From: CAWCDJ01 sp963836015
GTDB taxonomy: Bacteria; Acidobacteriota; Terriglobia; Bryobacterales; Bryobacteraceae
Length of the DNA: 64,000 bases
NCBI GenBank assembly: GCA_963836015.1
Contig: CAWIIF010000005.1
Location: 124,001 to 188,000, forward strand
Direction of reading: 5' to 3'
Shown here piece after piece: positions 9,024 to 17,179 of this stretch (its first letter is position 1; each line of letters opens with the position of its first letter). The translations under genes were made by a program, and so were the position numbers. The notes beneath the pieces are model-generated. The model did not search any database. It was not told where the DNA came from and saw only the letters and a list, made by a program, of their open reading frames with translations.

Positions 9024-11516
9024 CTACTTGATGTTGACGGGCAGCAGTACGCTGGAGGCAGCGGCTGCCTCGCCCCTGGAATTGCGTAGCGCCAGGTTGG
9101 GAACCTCGACGGCGGTCGAGCCTTTGCCGATTGCCTGGAAGGTGAGCGTGACCAGGGAACCGGATCCGGAAACGCCGGGAGCTCCGGGAGGCCGGTTGAT
9201 CTGAATGGTGGCGGCGCCCGAGTCGTTCTGGATGTTCTTGGTGAACACCGGCTGCTTGCCGTCGCTGGCCAGGAAATTGCCGCTGACGGCGTCGTTCAGC
9301 CGCAGCAGTTTCGGGTCGTAGCGCAGTTGGACCGGCGCGAGGGCGGCATCGGACGCGTTCTCCACCGAGAGCGTCACCGTAAAGCTGCCGCCCTGGGTCG
9401 TCTCGACGGTGTACGGCGTGAACAGAATGCGCGTGTTGCCCGCGGGATTGGCGGTCGGCGGTGCCGTAGCGGGCGGCGCGGTAGCCGGCGGCGCCGTTAC
9501 GGGTGGTGCGGTGGCAGGGGGCGGCGGCGGAGCGCCGGGCGTCGGGGCCCCGGGCGGCACGACTGCCGGGGGTGCGGCTATGGCGCTGGGGCCGGCGGGC
9601 ACAACGGCGGGGGGCTTGGCGGCCGGTTGGGGAGTCGCGGCGTCGGCTTCCGGCGGTGCGTAGTTCAGCTTGATGGTCTGCGCGTTGCCGACGGAGATGC
9701 CCTTCAGGTTGTCGGGGGTCAGTTGGGGGCGCCGCACAATGTGCGGGATCAGCGCGATCATCAGCTCGTCGCGCTGGTGATCCACGCTCTCTCCGCTGAA
9801 CAGCCGGCGCAGGATCGGGATGCTGGAAAGGCCGGGAATGCCGGTAATCTGCTTGGAGTCCTGCTGGTTGATCAGGCCGCCCAGGAGGTTGACATCGCCC
9901 TCGTGCATACGGATGTCGTGAGAGATCTTGCGCTGCCCGATGATGGGCTGGTTGATGCCGCCGAGATTGACGCTGCCGGTGACGTTGGAGATATCGATAT
10001 CCACGTGCATGGAGACGTCGCCGTTATCGTTGACCCGGGGGGTGATGGCGACGTTGACGCCCACATCGAGGTAAGTGAACTGGGTGTTGACCAGGGCGCT
10101 GACGGCGACGCCTCCGAGACCGGGCTGGTAGCTGCCGGTGGCGGTGGGCTCGCGTTCACCGATTTTGAGCTCGGCCTTTACGTTGTCGATGGAGCGGATC
10201 TGGGGAGCCTGTAGCACGCGGGTTTTCGTATCGCTGAGGGCTGCCTGCAGCAGGGCGCTCGGCAGGACCATGGAGAAATCGGAAGTCGATAGGTGGCCGA
10301 GGCTCGATAACGGGATGGCGTTGGTGGTGGCGGTGCCCGTTCCAGTCCCCGTCCCCGTCCCAAGTCCGTTATCCGCACCGTTGCCCGAATTGTTGGAGCT
10401 CGAGGGGATCGAAATACTGGTCCGCGGCGTGAATGCCACGGGCACATTCAGGCCGGTAGACGCGATGGCGGTGGTGAGCTGCCGGGAGAAGACCGAGCTG
10501 GCTTCCAGAACCAGGATATCGACCACCACCTCCGCGCGGGGCTTGTCGAGGTCGCGGATCATCTTCTCGGCCAGCGCGACCTGGTCGGTCTCGCCGCGGA
10601 CGATGATGGCGTTCTGCGAGTTGTAGGCGACTACGCGCTGCAGTTCCGAAACGGAGCGGACGGCGTTGACGATTTCCTGAAGTTCCTGGGGCGTGTTGAC
10701 ATTGGCAAGGTAGAAGGTCTTGGCGACCATTTCGGCGTATTCGCGGCGCTTGTTGGGGTTATCGTTGGTGACGAAGATCGTGTTCGGGGAGAGCGCCTTC
10801 CAGTAGGATTTGGTGATGATCGAGATGTAATCCAGGGCCTGTTCCAGGGTGGCGTTGTCGAAATCGACGTTCAGGCTGTTGCGCTGGGGCGCAGTGTAGT
10901 CGGGGTCCCACAAGACGTTGATGCCGGCCACTTTGCCGATGGTCTCGAACAGGACCTTGGCCGGCTGGCTGTTGATTTTGATGTTGATCGGATCGCGGTT
11001 GAGGGGCTTCAATTCGGGAACCGGCAGCATGCGGTCGATCTGCTTCCGGGTAGCTTCCCGAGCCTGGTCCGCGGGAGTCTGGCCGCGCTCTTCCGCGGGA
11101 GCCTGCTTGCCGGTTTCTTCCACCCGTTTGCGTTCCCGCTCGATCATCTGCCGGGTGAGGTCGAGCTCCTGGCGGGCGACTGCCGAGGTCGAGTTGATGC
11201 TAAGGGCCCTCTGGAACTCCAGCAAGGCTTCGCCCAGCTGCCCCTGGCCACGGATTTTCAGGCCGTTGTCCACATGCGCCTGGCCCGCCTGAAAGCGAAC
11301 CTTGTCCACGGCTATCTGGTAGACGATCTCGGCGGGGTCTTCGGCCAGCGCCTTTTGATACTGCTCGAGGGCCGCGTCCCAGTTTTTTTGGACTTCGTAG
11401 ATGCGCCCCTGCGCCAGGTACTTTTCGCCCTTGCGAGTTTTCGCCTCGACCGGCACCATCTGCCCCAGAAGAGCGATGGCGGCTACGACTGCGGTTAAGT
11501 GTTTGAAAAATGACAT
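9024..11516 (-). CDS. Secretin with N-terminal TPRs and C-terminal cohesin domain
   Basis: I start at the ATG at 11516 (830 aa), giving a clean signal peptide (FFKHLTAVVAAIALLG). Domains in order: TPR pair (YEVQKNWDAALEQYQKAL, then GQLGEALLEFQRALSIN); an STN/N0-like module (INIKINSQPAKVLFETIG); an N1/NolW module ending VRGETDQVALAEKMIRDLD; and a secretin core with KTRVLQAPQIRSIDN, VGVNVAITPRVNDNG and the lip motif GIPGLSSIPILRRLFSGE. A Pro/Ala linker of repeated TAPPA units leads to a cohesin-like beta domain (TPYTVETTQGGSFTVTLSVE, LRYDPKLLRL, GSLVTLTFQAIGKG). It should form an outer-membrane channel for the pseudopilins encoded next. The cohesin module is not part of classical GspD/PilQ. Confidence 0.9.
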   Translation of the reverse strand: MSFFKHLTAVVAAIALLGQMVPVEAKTRKGEKYLAQGRIYEVQKNWDAALEQYQKALAEDPAEIVYQIAVDKVRFQAGQAHVDNGLKIRGQGQLGEALLEFQRALSINSTSAVARQELDLTRQMIERERKRVEETGKQAPAEERGQTPADQAREATRKQIDRMLPVPELKPLNRDPINIKINSQPAKVLFETIGKVAGINVLWDPDYTAPQRNSLNVDFDNATLEQALDYISIITKSYWKALSPNTIFVTNDNPNKRREYAEMVAKTFYLANVNTPQELQEIVNAVRSVSELQRVVAYNSQNAIIVRGETDQVALAEKMIRDLDKPRAEVVVDILVLEASSVFSRQLTTAIASTGLNVPVAFTPRTSISIPSSSNNSGNGADNGLGTGTGTGTGTATTNAIPLSSLGHLSTSDFSMVLPSALLQAALSDTKTRVLQAPQIRSIDNVKAELKIGEREPTATGSYQPGLGGVAVSALVNTQFTYLDVGVNVAITPRVNDNGDVSMHVDIDISNVTGSVNLGGINQPIIGQRKISHDIRMHEGDVNLLGGLINQQDSKQITGIPGLSSIPILRRLFSGESVDHQRDELMIALIPHIVRRPQLTPDNLKGISVGNAQTIKLNYAPPEADAATPQPAAKPPAVVPAGPSAIAAPPAVVPPGAPTPGAPPPPPATAPPVTAPPATAPPATAPPTANPAGNTRILFTPYTVETTQGGSFTVTLSVENASDAALAPVQLRYDPKLLRLNDAVSGNFLASDGKQPVFTKNIQNDSGAATIQINRPPGAPGVSGSGSLVTLTFQAIGKGSTAVEVPNLALRNSRGEAAAASSVLLPVNIK

Positions 11517-11649
11517 GTTCGTCCAGCTCGTCCGGCTAGCCGGAGACGCTATGTTAAGATGAAGTGCCAATGCCGTCCCAGGATCAACCTAAAGTTATTG
11601 ACGTACATAGGCTTCCGCGCGTGGAGAGGAAAAAGCGCCGGGAGGTGAC

Positions 11650-12117
11650 GTGGCCGAGAAACACTCCGCCGTCAAGATTCTGAGCGACAACCGGCAGGCC
11701 GGCCACAACTACTTCCTGATGGACCGCTTCGAGGCCGGAATGGTTCTGACCGGGACGGAAGTCAAATCCGCCAAGGACGGCAAAATCCAGCTCAAGGATG
11801 CCTATGGCGCAGTCCTCAACAATGAGGCATGGCTGATCAACGCCCACATCAGCCAGTACTCGCACGGCAACCGGGAGAACCACCCGCCGGTGAGGAACCG
11901 TAAGCTGCTGCTGCACCGTCGCGAGATCGACAAGCTCCGGAGCGAGACCCGCGAGAAGGGTTTATCCCTGATTCCCACCAAAATCTACCTGAAGGGTGGC
12001 CGGATCAAGTGCGAGCTGGCGACGGCTAAAGGCAAGAAACTGCACGACAAGCGCGAGGCCGAGCGGGCCAAGACGGCGGAGGCGGAAGCGCGCGCCGAGA
12101 TGCGGCGAAGGGCATGA
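11650..12117 (+). CDS. smpB: SsrA-binding protein SmpB
   Basis: The 155-residue product starts at a GTG at 11650 preceded by GGGAGGTGA. It is collinear with SmpB: KILSDNRQAGHNYFLMDRFE, then GMVLTGTEVKSAKDGKIQLKDAY, then a basic C-terminal tail (KKLHDKREAERAKT). SmpB binds tmRNA and places it in the A site of stalled ribosomes for trans-translation. The tmRNA gene itself is not visible nearby. The gene is divergent from the secretin operon and converges on the GlcD-type gene, with 3 bp between the stops. Confidence 0.97.
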   Translation: MAEKHSAVKILSDNRQAGHNYFLMDRFEAGMVLTGTEVKSAKDGKIQLKDAYGAVLNNEAWLINAHISQYSHGNRENHPPVRNRKLLLHRREIDKLRSETREKGLSLIPTKIYLKGGRIKCELATAKGKKLHDKREAERAKTAEAEARAEMRRRA

Positions 12118-12120
12118 ACA

Positions 12121-13554
12121 CTAATACACCGGGGTGCCGGGTTGGAGGGGTGCCTGGCGGATTTCGAGGCAGCCGCGGCCGGTCGGCAGGACTTTCCCTG
12201 GGTTGAGGCGGCCATCGGGGTCGAACAGCAGCTTCAGGCGCCCGATCATCTCCAGCGTTTCGGCAGGGAAGAGCTTTGCCATCAGCTCGTTCTTCTCCAT
12301 GCCGACGCCGTGCTCGCCGGTGATGGAGCCTCCCGCGTCGATGCAGAAGGTCAGGATCTCGCTGCCGGCGGCGCGCGCTTTTTCCATATCTCCGGTCTTG
12401 CGCGGGTTGAACAGGATGATCGGGTGCATGTTGCCGTCGCCGGCATGGAAGATGTTGCTGATGGTGAGGCCGGAGCGCTCCGCGACCCCGCCGATAAAGC
12501 GCAGCGTGGCGGCGATCTTGGTACGCGGCACGACGCCATCCTGCACATAATACGTGGGGCTCACGCGTCCCACGGCGCCAAACGCGTTTTTGCGGCCTTT
12601 CCAGAGAAGGTCGCGCTCCTCGGCGGTGCGGGCCACGCGGAACTCGCGGGCGCCGGACCGGGTGCAGGCTTCGCGCACCAGCTCCACCTGCTGCTCGACC
12701 GATTCGCGGAGTCCCTCCAGCTCGATTAACAGGACGGCGCCCGCATCCATCGGGTATCCGGCGTGGGTGGCCTCTTCGACCATGCGGAGCATCACGCCGT
12801 CGAGCATCTCGATAGCGACCGGGGTAATGCCGAGGCCCGTGATCTCGGACACGGTGCGGCCGGCGTCCTCGTTCGACGCATAGACGGCCAGCGCAGTTTT
12901 CACCAGCTCGGGCTTGCGCATGAGCCGGACGGTGATGCGGGTGACCAGCACCATGGTGCCTTCCGAGCCGGTCAGGAGGCCGGTGAGATCGTAGCCGGGA
13001 AGGTCGGTCTCCTTGCCGCCGGTTTCCACCACGGTGCCGTCAGGCAGCACCAGCTCCAGGCCGAGGACATGGTTGGTGGTGACCCCGTAGGCCAGGGTGT
13101 GGGGGCCGCCGGCATTTTCCGCCACGTTGCCGCCGATAGTGCAGGCGCGCTGGCTGGAGGGGTCGGGGGCATAAAAATAGCCGCTTGCCTGGACCGCCAG
13201 GGTGACGTCCAGGTTGACCACTCCTGGCTGCACCACGGCGCGCTCGTTTTCCAGATCGATTTCGAGGATGCGGTTCATGCGCGCGAAGGCGATGAGGATT
13301 CCGCCCTCGAGGGGGATGGCGCCGCCGGAGAGTCCGGTTCCGGCCCCCCGGCCGACGAACGGCACCTGGAACTCGCGCGCGATTTTAACGAGCGCCGAGA
13401 CATCCGCGGTGCTGCGGGGAAAGACCACCAGGTCGGGGCGGTGTTTATCGACGCCGCCATCGTACTCGTACAGAGCGAGGTCTTCGGGGCGGTCGAGCAC
13501 GCCGCGCGGCCCGAGCAGGGCGAGGCAGCGTTCCTGGCAGGCGGCTGGAATCAT
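12121..13554 (-). CDS. glcD: FAD-linked oxidase, glycolate oxidase GlcD type
   Basis: The 477-residue product is full length for GlcD. The PCMH-type FAD-binding half has VPFVGRGAGTGLSGGAIP and CTIGGNVAENAGGPHTLAYG. The C-terminal half has IFHAGDGNMHPIILFN and GGSITGEHGVGMEKNEL. The family oxidises 2-hydroxy acids such as glycolate or D-lactate with FAD, passing electrons to a partner iron-sulfur subunit. No glcE or glcF is adjacent, so the electron acceptor and exact substrate are unclear. It starts 4 bp after galU stops on the same strand, suggesting co-transcription without an obvious pathway link. Confidence 0.88.
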   Translation of the reverse strand: MIPAACQERCLALLGPRGVLDRPEDLALYEYDGGVDKHRPDLVVFPRSTADVSALVKIAREFQVPFVGRGAGTGLSGGAIPLEGGILIAFARMNRILEIDLENERAVVQPGVVNLDVTLAVQASGYFYAPDPSSQRACTIGGNVAENAGGPHTLAYGVTTNHVLGLELVLPDGTVVETGGKETDLPGYDLTGLLTGSEGTMVLVTRITVRLMRKPELVKTALAVYASNEDAGRTVSEITGLGITPVAIEMLDGVMLRMVEEATHAGYPMDAGAVLLIELEGLRESVEQQVELVREACTRSGAREFRVARTAEERDLLWKGRKNAFGAVGRVSPTYYVQDGVVPRTKIAATLRFIGGVAERSGLTISNIFHAGDGNMHPIILFNPRKTGDMEKARAAGSEILTFCIDAGGSITGEHGVGMEKNELMAKLFPAETLEMIGRLKLLFDPDGRLNPGKVLPTGRGCLEIRQAPLQPGTPVY

Positions 13555-13558
13555 TCCA

Positions 13559-14443
13559 CTACAACTTTAGCGCCTTCAGATACTCGCGGAAGGGGCCGCC
13601 GAGGTCGTGCCGCCGCAGGGCGTACTCCACGGTGGCCTTGAGGAAGCCGAGCTTGTCGCCGGCATCATAGCGGGTGCCCTCGAAGCGGTAGGCGTAAATG
13701 GGGCGGCTGCGCAGCAGGTGCTTGAGGGCGTCTGTAAGCTGAATCTCGCCGCCGGTGCCGGGCTCGATAGCCTGCAGGGAGTCGAAAATCTCGGGGGTCA
13801 GCACGTAGCGGCCGATGATCGCGAGGTTGGAGGGGGCCACGGAGGCGTCCGGCTTTTCAACGAGGTCGCGAATACGGTAGACGCGGTCGGAGCGGCCGTT
13901 ATGGTGCACCGGCTCGGCGTCGATGCAGCCATACGAAGAGATGCTCTCACGAGGCACTTCCATGACGGCGAGCACCGGAGCTCCGAAGAAGCCGTGGACG
14001 TCCAGGAGCTGGCGGAGGCAGGGGGTTTCGGCGTCGATGAGGTCGTCGGCCAGGACCACCGAGAAGGGTTCGTCGCCCACCAGCTCCATGGCGCGCAGGA
14101 CGGCATGCCCCAGGCCGAGAGCCTCCTTCTGGCGGATGTAGGAGACGTTGATCATGTCCGAGATGGCGTGGACGATCGCGAGGAGGTCGCGCTTCGAGCG
14201 CGACTCCAGCAGGTATTCCAGCTCGAAGCTGACATCGAAATGGTCTTCGATGGCGCTTTTGCCGCGTCCGGTCACGATGATGATGTTCTGGATCCCCGAA
14301 TGGAGCGCCTCCTCCACGGCGTACTGGATGATCGGCTTGTCTACGATGGGCAGCATCTCTTTGGGCTGCGCCTTGGTGGCGGGTAGAAAGCGCGTCCCAA
14401 GTCCGGCGGCGGGGAACACTGCTTTTCTGACTTTGGCGGGCAT
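13559..14443 (-). CDS. galU: UTP--glucose-1-phosphate uridylyltransferase
   Basis: I start at the ATG at 14443 (294 aa) because homology begins with VRKAVFPAAGLGTRFLPATK; the longer frame reads through the opposite-strand ferredoxin leader. Diagnostic motifs are the nucleotide-binding AAGLGTRFLPATKAQPKEML, EALGLGHAV, and the ADDLID metal site. The enzyme makes UDP-glucose, the donor for glycan and envelope polysaccharide synthesis in the cytoplasm. Length and motifs are normal for GalU. It is divergent from the ferredoxin gene, with 97 bp between the starts. Confidence 0.95.
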   Translation of the reverse strand: MPAKVRKAVFPAAGLGTRFLPATKAQPKEMLPIVDKPIIQYAVEEALHSGIQNIIIVTGRGKSAIEDHFDVSFELEYLLESRSKRDLLAIVHAISDMINVSYIRQKEALGLGHAVLRAMELVGDEPFSVVLADDLIDAETPCLRQLLDVHGFFGAPVLAVMEVPRESISSYGCIDAEPVHHNGRSDRVYRIRDLVEKPDASVAPSNLAIIGRYVLTPEIFDSLQAIEPGTGGEIQLTDALKHLLRSRPIYAYRFEGTRYDAGDKLGFLKATVEYALRRHDLGGPFREYLKALKL

Positions 14444-14540
14444 CCTATACAGTTTGGTGCCCCCGCAGGGCGTTTCGCAAGCAGCGAATTGTATTTCTAC
14501 TTTTCCTGTGCTATGTATAGGTACCTGGGAAAACACACCA

Positions 14541-14801
14541 ATGGCATACGTTATTGCAGAACCCTGCATCGGTACCAAAGATACGGCCTGCGTCGACGCC
14601 TGCCCGGTCGATTGCATCCATCCCAAAAAGGATGAACCCGCCTACGCGACCGAGGAACTTCTCTACATCGATCCGGTAGAGTGCATCGACTGCGGCGCCT
14701 GTGTGCCGGTCTGCCCGGTCTCCGCCATTTTCGCGCTGGACGACCTGCCGGAGAAGTGGACTGATTTCACACCGCGAAACGCCGCCTATTACGGGCGGTA
14801 G
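14541..14801 (+). CDS. 7Fe ferredoxin ([3Fe-4S][4Fe-4S]), FdxA type
   Basis: The product is 86 residues. Cysteine spacing is C9-x7-C17-x3-C21-x3-C25 in the first motif, where the usual second Cys is Thr (CIGTKDTAC), and C-x2-C-x2-C-x3-C in the second (CIDCGACVPVC). This is the pattern of seven-iron ferredoxins with one [3Fe-4S] and one [4Fe-4S] cluster. It is a soluble low-potential electron carrier; the partner is unknown. I use the ATG at 14541, since the longer frame overlaps the galU 5' region. It converges on queD. Confidence 0.92.
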   Translation: MAYVIAEPCIGTKDTACVDACPVDCIHPKKDEPAYATEELLYIDPVECIDCGACVPVCPVSAIFALDDLPEKWTDFTPRNAAYYGR

Positions 14802-14857
14802 AAGGGCGCTCCGCCCGCTCCCTCACGGTCGCGGCTCTGTGTACAACGGGGGCGGAG

Positions 14858-15229
14858 CTATGGGCGATAGGTCGCCGACGCGGTGTCCGTTTCCCACAAC
14901 CGGACCCAGCCGATTTTGGCCTCGCTTTTCCCCATGAGGCCGGAATTCACTTCGTCATAGATGTATTTGGCCATGTTCTCGGCCGAAGGGTTGAGGACGT
15001 CGAACGGCGGGAATTCGTTGAGCCACTGGTGGTCGAGGCGGTCGAGCACGGAATGCACGACGCGCTTCAGCTCGACGAAATCCACCAGCAGGCCGATGGA
15101 ATCGAGCTGTTCGCCCTGTACGGCCACCTGGCAGCGATAATTGTGGCCGTGCACGTTCTCGCACTTGCCGCGGTAGTTCCGCAGGGCATGGCCGGCCGCG
15201 AATGTCTCTTCAATCGTAATCTCAAACAT
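14858..15229 (-). CDS. queD: 6-carboxytetrahydropterin synthase family (QueD-like)
   Basis: The 123-residue product has the zinc ligands His14, His27 and His29 and the catalytic Cys23 in GKCENVHGHNY. C-terminal PSAENMAKYIYDEV and VRLWETDTASATY are also conserved in the family. QueD converts 7,8-dihydroneopterin triphosphate to 6-carboxytetrahydropterin for queuosine and other 7-deazaguanines. A PTPS-like role is the alternative. Its start overlaps the 3' end of the helicase gene by 8 bp, so it is translated from the same transcript. No other queuosine gene is nearby. Confidence 0.9.
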   Translation of the reverse strand: MFEITIEETFAAGHALRNYRGKCENVHGHNYRCQVAVQGEQLDSIGLLVDFVELKRVVHSVLDRLDHQWLNEFPPFDVLNPSAENMAKYIYDEVNSGLMGKSEAKIGWVRLWETDTASATYRP

Positions 15230-17153
15230 CGAAAAACTTCTCCACGTCTTCGAGGCGTGTGGTGAAACCGTAGTCGGGCAGGCTGTCGAAGAATACCTGG
15301 CCGTAGCGCTGCTTCGTGATGCGGTTGTCCAGCAGAACCAGGACGCCGCGATCGGTCTTGCTGCGGATCAACCGTCCGAATCCCTGCTTCAGGGCGATGG
15401 CGGCCTGCGGGATCTGGTAATCGTAAAAGGGGTTCCCCCCGGCCTTGCGGATGCTCTCGATCCGGGCGTTCACTACGGGGTCGTTCGGAACCGCAAACGG
15501 CAGCTTATCTATGATAACGCAGCTCAACTGTTCGCCCGGCACGTCCACGCCCTGCCAGAAAGAAGAGGTGGCGAACAGGACGCAGTTAGGCGTGGAGCGG
15601 AACTCCTCGAGCAGGGCGCTGCGCGGCCCGGTGCCCTGCAGCAGAGTCGGGTAGTCGATTTCGAGCGAGACCTTGTCGTGTACCAGGCGCATCTGCTGGT
15701 AGCTGGTGAACAGGACGAAGGCCCGGCCGCGGCTGTGTTCCAGGATGCGCGCGACCTCTTCGGCGGCCTCCTTGGTAAACGCGGGATTGCGCGGGTCGGG
15801 CAGGTGCTGCGGCACGTAGAGCAGGGATTGCTTCTGGTAATCGAAGTGGCCGGGCACCACCAGGCCGCGGGCATTATCCAGTCCCAGCCGTTTTTCGACG
15901 TACTCGAAGCCGCCCGAGACTGCCAGCGTGGCGGAGGTGAGGACGACGGTTTCCACCTGGCTGAAGAGCTTCTCGGAGACGATGCTCGACACTTCGATCG
16001 GAGTGGCCTGCAGGAAGCATCCGCGGCCGCGCTTCTCGACCCAGTAGACGTAGCGCTCGTCGTCCTCTTCCATCACGAAGCGCAGGGCCTGGCCGAGCTC
16101 GCTGGCGCGGCGGAACAGGGGGGCGATCTCCTCGGGCGGATTTTTGAGCAGCTTGAGGTGCGAGCCGATCAGCTCGATGGCGGCCAGCAGGCTGATGTAG
16201 GTATCTTCGTTGTCTTCGCGGAAGGCGTCGCGGCCCTGGAAGGCGACGCGCCGGTCGGCCTCGCCGAACAGGGCGAAGAACTGCGAAGAAAGCTGGTCGA
16301 GGCGCTCGAGGATCCGGTCGAGCTCGGGCGTGCCGAATTTTTTCATGCGGCCGATGGCCGAGACGTCACGGCGCAGCTCCTGTAGGCGGTAGTTGCTGAC
16401 CGCGACCCCGAAGTACTGGCCCACGACATCCTCGATCTCGTGGGCTTCGTCGAACACCACGGCGTGATATTCGGGCAGGATGCCGCCCTCGTTGTTTTCG
16501 TCGCGCAGGGAGAGGTCGGCGAAGAACAGGTGGTGATTGACGATGATGATGTCGCTTTCGAGCGCGCGCTGGTGCATGAGGGTGATGAAGCAGCGCTCGT
16601 AATTGGGGCACTTCTGGCCGGTGCAAAGCTCGGTGCGGGCGTCCACCTTGGCCCAGGCGGTGCTGCCTTCCGGGAGGGTCTTAATTTCGGCGCGGTCGCC
16701 GAATTCGGTGGTTTTCTCCCATTCCTGGATCACCTGAAAATCGGCCAGCTCCTCGAGGCCGCTGAGCACCGGCTCCTTTTCGGCGTCGTAGATCTTCTGG
16801 CGGCAGGCATAGTTGTTGCGGCCCTTCATGTAGCAGACTTTGAGCGGGCGTGCGAAGTGCTGCTGGAGGAAGGGAACATCCTTGAAGAAAAGCTGCTCCT
16901 GGAGGTTCTTAGTGCCGGTGGAAACCACGATGCGCTTGCCGGAAAGGAGAGCGGGGACGAGGTAGGCGAGGGTCTTGCCGGTGCCCGTGCCGGCCTCCAC
17001 GATGAGGTGCCGTTTATCCGCGAGGGCGGCCTCGACGGCCTCCGCCATTTCCACCTGTCCCGGACGGAACTCGTAGTTCGGGTGCCATTTAGAGAGGGTT
17101 CCGCCGCGCGAAAAGAACTGGCGTGAGCCTGCGGTGCGGGCCTGGGTAGGCAT
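15222..17153 (-). CDS. dinG: DinG-family ATP-dependent DNA helicase
   Basis: The 643-residue superfamily 2, XPD-like helicase has Walker A EAGTGTGKT at about 53-61, DEAH at about 235-238 and the late motif QGFGRLIRSKTDRGVL. Cysteines at 117, 177, 182 and 188 (CTGQKCPNYERC) are arranged as a [4Fe-4S] site between motifs I and II, as in XPD and E. coli DinG. DinG unwinds R-loops, G-quadruplexes and replication barriers. It is the first gene of a pair with queD. The alternative name is YoaA-like; sequence alone does not separate the two securely. Confidence 0.9.
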   Translation of the reverse strand: MPTQARTAGSRQFFSRGGTLSKWHPNYEFRPGQVEMAEAVEAALADKRHLIVEAGTGTGKTLAYLVPALLSGKRIVVSTGTKNLQEQLFFKDVPFLQQHFARPLKVCYMKGRNNYACRQKIYDAEKEPVLSGLEELADFQVIQEWEKTTEFGDRAEIKTLPEGSTAWAKVDARTELCTGQKCPNYERCFITLMHQRALESDIIIVNHHLFFADLSLRDENNEGGILPEYHAVVFDEAHEIEDVVGQYFGVAVSNYRLQELRRDVSAIGRMKKFGTPELDRILERLDQLSSQFFALFGEADRRVAFQGRDAFREDNEDTYISLLAAIELIGSHLKLLKNPPEEIAPLFRRASELGQALRFVMEEDDERYVYWVEKRGRGCFLQATPIEVSSIVSEKLFSQVETVVLTSATLAVSGGFEYVEKRLGLDNARGLVVPGHFDYQKQSLLYVPQHLPDPRNPAFTKEAAEEVARILEHSRGRAFVLFTSYQQMRLVHDKVSLEIDYPTLLQGTGPRSALLEEFRSTPNCVLFATSSFWQGVDVPGEQLSCVIIDKLPFAVPNDPVVNARIESIRKAGGNPFYDYQIPQAAIALKQGFGRLIRSKTDRGVLVLLDNRITKQRYGQVFFDSLPDYGFTTRLEDVEKFFDV

Positions 17154-17179
17154 CGGGGTGCTTCCAGTTTAACAGGGCA

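Noticed and set aside
9409..9663. Ala/Gly-rich plus-strand frame opposite the secretin linker
   Set aside because: It is the reverse reading of the Pro/Ala linker repeats of the secretin-cohesin gene.
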